Shown: one piece after another, positions 1-5,454 of the stretch
Position numbering within the stretch: the first letter of the stretch is position 1
How the letters are laid out: each line of letters opens with the position of its first letter
Assembly (NCBI GenBank): GCA_028819775.1
Contig: JAPPKV010000377.1
Coordinates: 1-5,454 of the forward strand
Direction of reading: 5' to 3'
Source of the DNA: Gammaproteobacteria bacterium
Lineage (GTDB): Bacteria; Pseudomonadota; Gammaproteobacteria; Pseudomonadales; Azotimanducaceae_A
Length of the DNA: 5,454 nucleotides
The notes under the pieces: model-generated
Told to the model about the DNA's origin: nothing
Databases searched by the model: none
Seen by the model: the letters and a program-made list of their open reading frames with translations, nothing else
Translations under genes and position numbers: made by a program

Positions 1-1604
1 CGGTGACCGACGAGATGCTCGCCGACCCGCCGCCCGGCGACTGGCTGAGCTGGCGGCGTACCCGCAACGGCCACGGCTACAGCCCCCTCGACCAGATCAC
101 GCGCGACAACGTCGGCGACCTCCAGCTCGCGTGGTCCATCTCGGTCCGGCCCGGCAACCACCAGACGACGCCGCTCGTGCACGACGGCGTCATGTTCCTC
201 GCGAGTCCCGGGAACGTCGTCCGGGCCATCGACGCGGTGACCGGCGACGTCATCTGGGTGTACCGCGCCCGGCTGCCCGACGACGCGCGCCCCGGCGCCA
301 CCCGCACCCTCGCCCTCTACGGCGACAAGCTCTACCTCGCCCGGGCCGACGCGTCCCTCGTCGCCCTCGACGCGAGCACCGGCAACGAGGTGTGGCGCTC
401 GGTCAAGGACGACTACACCCAGGGCTTCCGCCAGAACGCCGGCCCCGTCATCGCCAACGGCGTCGTCATCACCGGCACCAACGGCTGCGAGCGCTACACC
501 GAGCAGACCTGCTTCATCACCGGCCACGACCCCGACACCGGCGACGAGCTGTGGCGCACGTCGACCATCGCCCTCCCCGGCGACCCCAACAACGCGTCGT
601 GGGGCGACACCCCGCCGTACCTGCGCGCGGGCGGCGACTCGTGGATACCCGGGAGCTACGACCCCGACCTCGGCCTCTTCTTCATCGGCACCGCCCAGGC
701 CAAGCCGTGGGTGGCGTCGAGCCGCGGCATGACGACGCGGCAGGACGCGCTCTACACCAACTCGACCCTCGCGCTGAACCCGCAGACCGGGCAGGTGCAG
801 TGGTACTTCCAGCACGCGCCGGGCGAGACCCTCGACCTCGACATCGTCTACGAGCGGGTGCTCGTCGACGCCGACGGCGAGCGGTGGCTCTTCACCATCG
901 GCAAGGACGGCATCCTCTGGAAGCTCGACCGGCGCACCGGCGCCTTCGTCGACCTGCGCGAGACCGTCCACCAGGACATCTTCGCGTCGATCGACCGCGA
1001 CACCGGCGAGCTGACCTACCGCGACGACCTGCAGGACATCGCCATCGGCGAGCGGGTCTTCGCGTGCCCGAGCCTCCTCGGCGGCCACAACTGGCAGGCG
1101 TCGGCCTACCACCCCGGCGCCGGCGCCCTCGTCATCCCCCTCCACCAGGCGTGCATGCACCTGACCGGCCGCGAGGTCGAGTTCATCGAGGGCGGCGGCG
1201 GCACCGCGGGCCGCTACGAGCTGCTCGAGATGCCCGGCAGCGACGGCAACACCGGGAAGCTGGCCGCCTACGACGTCCGCACCATGGACGAGCTCTGGAG
1301 CCACGAGCAGCGCGCGCCGTTCCTGACGTCGGCCCTCACCACCGCCGGAGGCCTCGTCTTCGCCGGCGACGGAGCGCGCTACTACCGGGCGTTCGACGTC
1401 GAGACCGGGGAGGTGCTCTGGGAGACCCGGCTCGCCTCGTCGGCGCACGGCTATCCGGTCACCTACGAGGCGGGCGGCCGCCAGTTCATCGCCGTCCCCG
1501 CCGCGCTGGGCGGCGTGTTCCGCAGCCTGACCGCGAAGCTCAGCCCGGAGATCTACCAGCCGGAGGGTGGAAACGCGCTCTTCGTCTTTGCACTGCCAGA
1601 GTGA
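1..1604 (+). CDS. PQQ-dependent alcohol dehydrogenase (quinoprotein), 5' partial
   Basis: This is the C-terminal 533 or so residues of a pyrroloquinoline-quinone alcohol dehydrogenase, a periplasmic enzyme that oxidises alcohols and passes electrons to a cytochrome c or quinone. Repeated beta-propeller signatures of the form A-x-D-x-x-T-G-x-x-x-W recur ([44 protein letters not shown]). The family segment W-x-x-x-R-x-x-x-G-x-G-Y-S-P-L-x-Q-I begins about 14 residues in. The block [16 protein letters not shown] has N253 (counted from the GTG at position 3) as the probable metal ligand, and D278/D280 lie in the region of the catalytic aspartate. The reading frame is open to the left edge. The mature N-terminus is present but no signal peptide is seen, so the GTG at position 3 is probably internal and the true start lies upstream. 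The protein ends at FALPE, a usual end for the family, with no fused cytochrome c domain. The vicinal Cys-Cys of classical members is absent. Substrate cannot be assigned. Codon use is extremely GC-rich. Confidence 0.93.
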   Translation, partial: VTDEMLADPPPGDWLSWRRTRNGHGYSPLDQITRDNVGDLQLAWSISVRPGNHQTTPLVHDGVMFLASPGNVVRAIDAVTGDVIWVYRARLPDDARPGATRTLALYGDKLYLARADASLVALDASTGNEVWRSVKDDYTQGFRQNAGPVIANGVVITGTNGCERYTEQTCFITGHDPDTGDELWRTSTIALPGDPNNASWGDTPPYLRAGGDSWIPGSYDPDLGLFFIGTAQAKPWVASSRGMTTRQDALYTNSTLALNPQTGQVQWYFQHAPGETLDLDIVYERVLVDADGERWLFTIGKDGILWKLDRRTGAFVDLRETVHQDIFASIDRDTGELTYRDDLQDIAIGERVFACPSLLGGHNWQASAYHPGAGALVIPLHQACMHLTGREVEFIEGGGGTAGRYELLEMPGSDGNTGKLAAYDVRTMDELWSHEQRAPFLTSALTTAGGLVFAGDGARYYRAFDVETGEVLWETRLASSAHGYPVTYEAGGRQFIAVPAALGGVFRSLTAKLSPEIYQPEGGNALFVFALPE

Positions 1605-1810
1605 TACCGCTGTCGGCATGGGCTGCCTCGGTTCTTCTCGCGGCCCTTGACCCGGCCAAGCGTGCAACAGGCGGAGGTCCTTGGCATTGTTCGGGAGAGC
1701 GTCGCGGTCGTCCCGTTGCCGCCCGACGCGTGGCTGCTCCGCAGCCCGACGGACTCCCTGCACCGCCGGCCAATTCCGCTCGCGCGCCACTTAGCCACCC
1801 AGGTACCACT
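1605..1810. other. Intergenic junction between dehydrogenase and methyltransferase cluster
   Basis: This 206-base gap separates the very GC-rich dehydrogenase from the less GC-rich three-gene cluster. It must hold the cluster's promoter unless transcription reads through from upstream, but I find no convincing -35/-10 pair. A TTGACC at 1647-1652 has no TATAAT-like partner 16-18 bases downstream. No tRNA, direct repeat or attachment site is visible. One frame (codons starting at 1647) is coding-like: 45 of 55 codons up to 1811 end in G or C, with the second codon position least GC-rich. It could be the remnant of a gene, but I do not recognise the peptide. Confidence 0.5.
1732..1746 (+). other. 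Small perfect hairpin, possible weak terminator or attenuator
   Basis: GGCTGC, three loop bases TCC, then GCAGCC form a perfect 6-bp GC-rich stem. It lies 128 bases after the dehydrogenase stop and 64 bases before the methyltransferase start. No T-run follows, so it is not a classical intrinsic terminator. A 6-bp stem can occur by chance in DNA this GC-rich, so function is doubtful. Confidence 0.2.
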
Positions 1811-2812
1811 GTGCGCTACTTCGGTTCCAAGGCCTCCTCAGCGCCACGAATCCTGGACATCGTACGCCGCGAACAGCCTGTGGGCTCTGTTTGCGATCCC
1901 TTCGGCGGCATTGGTACGGTCGGTTCCCTCTTCAAACAACATGGCTATTCCGTAACCACCGGTGACCACCTCCTACATGCCCACTACTTCCAAATCGCCC
2001 GCGTTCAGCGCATGCGATCTCCTCGCTTCGGTCGCCTCCGACGCGCCTTAGGTCTACCTACAAGCAGTTCGGTCGTAGACGAACTCAATCGACAAAGTTC
2101 GCCGGCAACTTGCTGGTTCGTTCGCCGCTACGCAACCGAACGCCGTTTCTTTACCGTCCAAAACGCTCGACGCATTGCCGGATGCCGTACAACGATCCAT
2201 CGCTGGCGCCGAGACGGGCTCCTCACGCAACAAGAAAACGCCGTCCTTCTCGCTTCACTCGTGAATTGTATGGACCGTGTTGCCAACACCGCTGGTACAT
2301 ACTACGCGTATTTGAAGACATGGTATCGAAAATCTCAATATCCCTTTCGGTTTGCCCTAATTCCGCCAACCACAGGATCGCGCCACTGCCGGTCCTTTCT
2401 CTCTGACGCTGCAACATTGATTTCCGGAAGGCACTTCGACGTCCTCTACCTAGACCCGCCATACAACCGACGCCGATACTCCCGCTACTATCATCTGCCC
2501 GAAACTGTATGCCGGGGTGGGCGCCCACCAGTGCACGGACTGGCCGGTATCCCTCGAACGCCTAGTGTTACATCCGATTACAACAGTGTTCAAAGCGCAC
2601 TGCCTGCGCTACGCCACCTCCTTCAGTCGTCCTCTTTTAGCTTCCTCATGCTTCACTACGCGGACGACGGACTAATACCTCGCAGAGAGATCCGACATCT
2701 ACTGTCGGGCTTTGGTCGACTCACCGAAACTGTCATTACCGCCCCGGGCTACACTCCGACTCCCCGCAAACGCAGAGTCAAGCAGCGTTTGTATTGCGTG
2801 AACTATGCCTGA
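1811..2812 (+). CDS. D12-class adenine-N6 DNA methyltransferase
   Basis: This 333-residue protein belongs to the D12 (Dam-like) class, which transfers a methyl group from S-adenosylmethionine to the N6 of adenine in a specific DNA site. The N-terminus VRYFGSK matches the family's usual (M)RYxGSK opening. The AdoMet-binding motif DPFGGIGTVG is at residues 29-38. The helix VANTAGTYYAYLKTW (157-171) is characteristic of the class. The catalytic motif DPPYN is at 215-219, followed by RRRYSRYYHLPET, also typical of D12 enzymes, so it looks intact. I chose the GTG at 1811 because it places RYFGSK at the start and has a weak AGGT six bases upstream. The frame stays open far to the left, but that part is a shadow of the dehydrogenase. 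The end overlaps the HAD gene by 8 bases. No restriction endonuclease is visible, so it may be a solitary methylase or part of a larger system. The recognition site cannot be read from the sequence. Codon use is clearly less GC-rich than the upstream gene, and the coding strand is C-rich. Confidence 0.9.
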   Translation: MRYFGSKASSAPRILDIVRREQPVGSVCDPFGGIGTVGSLFKQHGYSVTTGDHLLHAHYFQIARVQRMRSPRFGRLRRALGLPTSSSVVDELNRQSSPATCWFVRRYATERRFFTVQNARRIAGCRTTIHRWRRDGLLTQQENAVLLASLVNCMDRVANTAGTYYAYLKTWYRKSQYPFRFALIPPTTGSRHCRSFLSDAATLISGRHFDVLYLDPPYNRRRYSRYYHLPETVCRGGRPPVHGLAGIPRTPSVTSDYNSVQSALPALRHLLQSSSFSFLMLHYADDGLIPRREIRHLLSGFGRLTETVITAPGYTPTPRKRRVKQRLYCVNYA

Positions 2813-3737
2813 TCCTCTACCAACGTGGGGCACCGCCTCGGTAGCCGCTGTGCGGCGATTTGCGAGAGTCCGGCTTCTCGCTCTCGACGTGGACGGCACA
2901 CTGCTCGAGGGCGGTGGTCACTCGGTCTTCGGGCACATCAGAACCCTTGCCAACAGTACCCTATTGCGACCAATTCATTTTGTGATCGCAACCGGTCGGA
3001 CCCTTTACGGTGTCGCACCGATCTTGCGACAGTGGCCCGTCACGATGAACAACCCTGCGATACTGTACAACGGGAGCGTCGTTACAACGCCGCGAGACAA
3101 TCAGGTTATCTATAGTCGCACCATATCGAAGCCCGCCGTGAGCGCCATCCTTGACGTATGCCGAATCCACCACCGGCCTGTTCTAGCCTACATCTGCCGG
3201 CCCCAGCGAATTCTCGGATCCGACAGCCTGGAGGAGGTCTACGGCTGGACGCACAGTTGGCGCCCCGAGACGGAGTTTAACGGCCTCAGTGTGAATTGGC
3301 AGTCAAATTGGCGGTATGTGGCGTCCACCGCGCCGACCGCTGTCTTGGTGAAGACCCCCGAACAACGGGACGGGGCCCTCGCAAGAGACCTTCGGTCGCT
3401 GGAGGGCATAGAAGTTACTACTAGTGGCGGGGCCTTCGCGGAGATTCGACCCCATGGCAGCAACAAGGCCGCGGCTCTCGATTTCGTGGTGTCCAAGCTA
3501 GGACTGGACCGAGGCTGCGTTTTGGCGATGGGAGACAATGATAACGACGCTGACATGCTTCGCTGGGCGGGAATCGGCGTGGCGGTTGCAAGCGCGTCGA
3601 AACACGCGTCGGCGAACGCTAACTATGTTTGCCGGCACGGCGTCGCAGGTGGAGTAGTGGAGATTCTTCGCCTGATCCGGAGCGCGCGACGGTACTACAG
3701 AGATGAGTTGGGACACACGACGCCGGAGGTGCAGTAG
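2805..3737 (+). CDS. Cof-type HAD-IIB family phosphatase
   Basis: This 310-residue haloacid-dehalogenase superfamily hydrolase probably removes phosphate from a small phosphorylated metabolite through an aspartyl-phosphate intermediate. All four HAD motifs are present: motif I LDVDGTLL with nucleophile D28 and acid/base D30, motif II FVIATGRT with T63, motif III lysine K221 in the segment PHGSNKAAAL, and motif IV MGDNDNDADML with Mg-binding D244 and D248. The stretch of about 155 residues between motifs II and III is the C2B cap that sets substrate choice and marks the IIB/Cof group, which includes sugar-phosphate and cofactor phosphatases. No signal peptide or membrane segment is seen, so it is cytoplasmic. 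The ATG at 2805 overlaps the methyltransferase stop by 8 bases and has no clear ribosome binding site, pointing to translational coupling. A later GTG at 2850 would still keep motif I. The stop overlaps the next start by one base. Its substrate is unknown; the setting invites a nucleotide-derived or DNA-modification-related substrate, but that is inference. Confidence 0.9.
   Translation: MPDPLPTWGTASVAAVRRFARVRLLALDVDGTLLEGGGHSVFGHIRTLANSTLLRPIHFVIATGRTLYGVAPILRQWPVTMNNPAILYNGSVVTTPRDNQVIYSRTISKPAVSAILDVCRIHHRPVLAYICRPQRILGSDSLEEVYGWTHSWRPETEFNGLSVNWQSNWRYVASTAPTAVLVKTPEQRDGALARDLRSLEGIEVTTSGGAFAEIRPHGSNKAAALDFVVSKLGLDRGCVLAMGDNDNDADMLRWAGIGVAVASASKHASANANYVCRHGVAGGVVEILRLIRSARRYYRDELGHTTPEVQ
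3725..3730 (+). promoter_or_regulatory. Strong ribosome binding site for the GGDEF gene
   Basis: GGAGGT lies six bases upstream of the GTG at 3737, inside the 3' end of the HAD gene. It is the best Shine-Dalgarno sequence in the cluster. It fixes the GTG start and suggests the GGDEF protein can be initiated independently as well as by coupling across the 1-base overlap with the TAG stop. Confidence 0.75.
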
Positions 3738-5454
3738 TGACAGAAGGGAAGCGCAGGGACGACGACTGGCGGACTGCCCTAGATGAGTTTTCGGCAGATT
3801 TGAAAGGGCGGCTCGCAACGCGGCGGGAGTACGAAGACTCGCTCAGCGCTCTCCTGAGGCAGCCGGAGTGTCCCGTTGCCAAATTGGACATTCGTGGTTT
3901 GCAGGCAACAAAGCCAGCAATTGCGTTGACGGTGGGTGTGGGAGCAGGCGGTGGCGCCGCGACGACGGAAAGGTGGGCTCTTGAGCTCGGCGGTACCAGC
4001 TGGGTCGTAGAAGCATGGCCTTCAGAGGGCACCACCAGCGAGCAGACTATCGACCGAGACGAGATTCGCACGATTCTGGATTGCTTTTGGAAGTCGGCGG
4101 AACGTGATAAGAAGTCACGGCTCGTGTCGTTGCAATATCCGAAAACCCGTATGCTTATCGACAACTATTTGCGGTGGGTAAGCAACAAGCGGCGATCTGT
4201 CGCTTGTTTTTATGCTGATCTAGATCACTTCAAGGAAGTGAACGACAAGCTCGGCCATGACGTGGGCGACGCCGTTATCCTCACTTGGTCCAGAATGGTG
4301 GAGCGATTGGTTGGACTTCAATGTGTGGTATTGCATCGGAGCGGTGACGAGTTTGTGTTGCTCTGCCCAAACGCCACAACCACTTCGGCGGTAGCCGTCG
4401 CCATAGAGTTAATGAGTGCGACGGCCAAGACGGACTTCGGGGTTGGGAATATCAGAGTAGGTTGCTCGATCGGAATCGCCGTCTGCCGGCCGAAGGCGGT
4501 TCCAGTCTTTGAAGAACTCGTTGGGGCTGCTGAGCGAGCTGTGGTACCTAAGGACGGAGAAAAGAGGCGTGGACGAGTCTCTCTGAAGCCGGCCGACGGC
4601 GCGGGGCCAGCGGGTGGAAGCGGATCGCGGGTTGGCTTGGGAGATGGCGTGCAGGGGGCGACGTGTGTATTGCGATCGGAGTTGGCGGCCGTTGACGTAT
4701 TCCAGAGTCCGTGGCTGAACAACGTGGCGCGGGTTGTTGACGCTGCCGCGCAAGGGGAGCGAGGACTGTCGGCCATTCAGAGCGCGGTGGGGGAGGTTCT
4801 GCCTTGGCTCCCAGAGGTGCGGGCGGATTCGTTCACGGCCGCCCACGCGATCCTGGACGACCGGTACGCAAGTACAGCAGCGCCGATTTCGAGAATAGAC
4901 ATTGGCCTAGCCGTGGCTCGAGGCATTTTTGTGTGCACGCTTCGAAGACCGGCGGCCGATGAGCCATTTGAAGCGCAGCTGCAGCACACAGGCGACGGGC
5001 GTAGGGTGCAGCTGGAGGTGCGGCGGGGGGATGAGGCGACTGTGGTTTGGCGGTGGCCGACGCGTGGCAGGACGGGCGGGCCGTGGGAGTCGGTGGACTT
5101 GGGCGAATTTGCGGGACTGGGGTTGGCGGAGATGACGTCGATAGGAAGCGGCAGACGGGCGTGTTTGGTTAAGATAGGTCACGAAGAACTCGAGGTGCTT
5201 GGTAGCAGTCTGTTTGCGGAAGTTATCACGGTAGATGACAGGCCTACGCGGGGAGGGCAGTTACCGGACTTTTGGGAGGCGACAGTGGCGAGGGTGATTG
5301 CGCTACTGGGTGGAACACGAACACTGCAGTTTTTGTACATCTTAGGTAACGCGCGCTACGGGGGGGAGACCATTGGAAGGCTCAAGGCCGCAGCGGCCTG
5401 GAAGGCGGACGTGGAGCTAATGAGCTATAAGACGGGTCGGCCACCTAGCGAAGT
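3737..5454 (+). CDS. Soluble GGDEF-domain cyclase with unknown N- and C-terminal regions, 3' partial
   Basis: The frame is open from the GTG at 3737 to the window end (572 codons seen). Residues 1-45 are charged and helical-looking, and residues 46-145 form an unrecognised alpha/beta region. A GGDEF domain covers about 145-285. It has DLDHFKEVNDKLGHDVGD (161-178; metal-binding D161, guanine-contacting N169 and D178), the active-site loop SGDEF (202-206), CSIGIA ending at 248, and the terminal basic segment K272 to R280. These are the residues expected for making cyclic di-GMP from GTP, with Ser replacing the first Gly. The usual DxLTGLxNR lead-in is degenerate (LQYPKTRMLIDNYL), and there is no RxxD inhibitory site five residues before SGDEF. 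A Gly-rich linker (about 286-305) leads to more than 265 residues I do not recognise, including LPDFW (509-513) and YILGNARYGGET (534-545). No membrane segment, signal peptide, PAS, REC or EAL domain is seen. The nucleotide made could differ from cyclic di-GMP. The coding strand is strikingly G-rich. It is the last of the coupled genes in view. Confidence 0.87.
   Translation, partial: MTEGKRRDDDWRTALDEFSADLKGRLATRREYEDSLSALLRQPECPVAKLDIRGLQATKPAIALTVGVGAGGGAATTERWALELGGTSWVVEAWPSEGTTSEQTIDRDEIRTILDCFWKSAERDKKSRLVSLQYPKTRMLIDNYLRWVSNKRRSVACFYADLDHFKEVNDKLGHDVGDAVILTWSRMVERLVGLQCVVLHRSGDEFVLLCPNATTTSAVAVAIELMSATAKTDFGVGNIRVGCSIGIAVCRPKAVPVFEELVGAAERAVVPKDGEKRRGRVSLKPADGAGPAGGSGSRVGLGDGVQGATCVLRSELAAVDVFQSPWLNNVARVVDAAAQGERGLSAIQSAVGEVLPWLPEVRADSFTAAHAILDDRYASTAAPISRIDIGLAVARGIFVCTLRRPAADEPFEAQLQHTGDGRRVQLEVRRGDEATVVWRWPTRGRTGGPWESVDLGEFAGLGLAEMTSIGSGRRACLVKIGHEELEVLGSSLFAEVITVDDRPTRGGQLPDFWEATVARVIALLGGTRTLQFLYILGNARYGGETIGRLKAAAAWKADVELMSYKTGRPPSE

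Noticed and set aside
1647..1652. TTGACC as a -35 promoter element for the cluster
   Set aside because: The bases 17 positions downstream are GC-rich with no -10-like hexamer, so a promoter cannot be supported.
131..1810. Very long upstream extension of the methyltransferase frame
   Set aside because: The translation is Arg/Pro-rich shadow sequence of the dehydrogenase read in another frame. The methylase family start RYFGSK begins at 1811.
1811..2812. Complete restriction-modification pair
   Set aside because: Neither following gene shows nuclease motifs; one is a HAD phosphatase and the other a GGDEF protein. A nuclease could lie outside the window but cannot be claimed.
4199..4600. Cas10-type palm or mCpol (minimal CRISPR polymerase) identity for the GGDEF domain
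   Set aside because: The residues match ordinary diguanylate cyclases (DLDHFKEVND, SGDEF, SIGIA). No Cas genes, zinc ribbon or repeat array is present, so the simpler family call stands.
3619..4776. Minus-strand open frames opposite the GGDEF gene
   Set aside because: Low-complexity Ser/Arg/Pro-rich translations with no motifs; the plus-strand frame holds a clear cyclase domain.
1..5454. CRISPR array, tRNA, rRNA or insertion sequence
   Set aside because: I saw no regularly spaced repeats, cloverleaf-like sequence, rRNA-like stretch, transposase motifs or terminal inverted repeats.

Overview
The window looks like high-GC bacterial DNA. The left third carries the 3' part of a housekeeping-type quinoprotein alcohol dehydrogenase, and nearly every codon in it ends in G or C (39 of the first 40 readable codons). 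This fits a high-GC bacterium such as an actinobacterium or a GC-rich proteobacterium, but the window holds no rRNA, tRNA or other marker that fixes the lineage.

Layout: (1) Positions 1-1604 hold a PQQ-dependent dehydrogenase, cut at its 5' end by the window edge. (2) Positions 1605-1810 form a 206-base gap with a small hairpin, a weakly coding-like frame and no recognisable promoter; base composition changes across it. (3) Positions 1811-5454 hold three tightly packed genes on the same strand: a D12-class adenine-N6 DNA methyltransferase (1811-2812), a Cof-type HAD-IIB phosphatase (2805-3737) and a long soluble GGDEF-domain protein (3737 to beyond the window end). The first pair overlap by 8 bases and the second by 1 base, so they are almost certainly one transcript with coupled translation. 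About a third of their codons end in A or T (13, 15 and 12 of the first 40), unlike the dehydrogenase, which suggests the cluster was acquired by transfer.

Interpretation: the methyltransferase would mark DNA. The GGDEF protein has almost all residues needed to make a cyclic dinucleotide, and it has extra N- and C-terminal regions that I do not recognise and no membrane segment. The HAD enzyme could act on a phosphorylated small molecule. A DNA-modifying enzyme coupled to a nucleotide-messenger enzyme and a phosphatase, in compositionally foreign DNA, is a reasonable candidate for an undescribed defence or DNA-status signalling system. This is inference from gene order and family membership. 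No nuclease or toxic effector is visible, and the cluster continues past the right edge.
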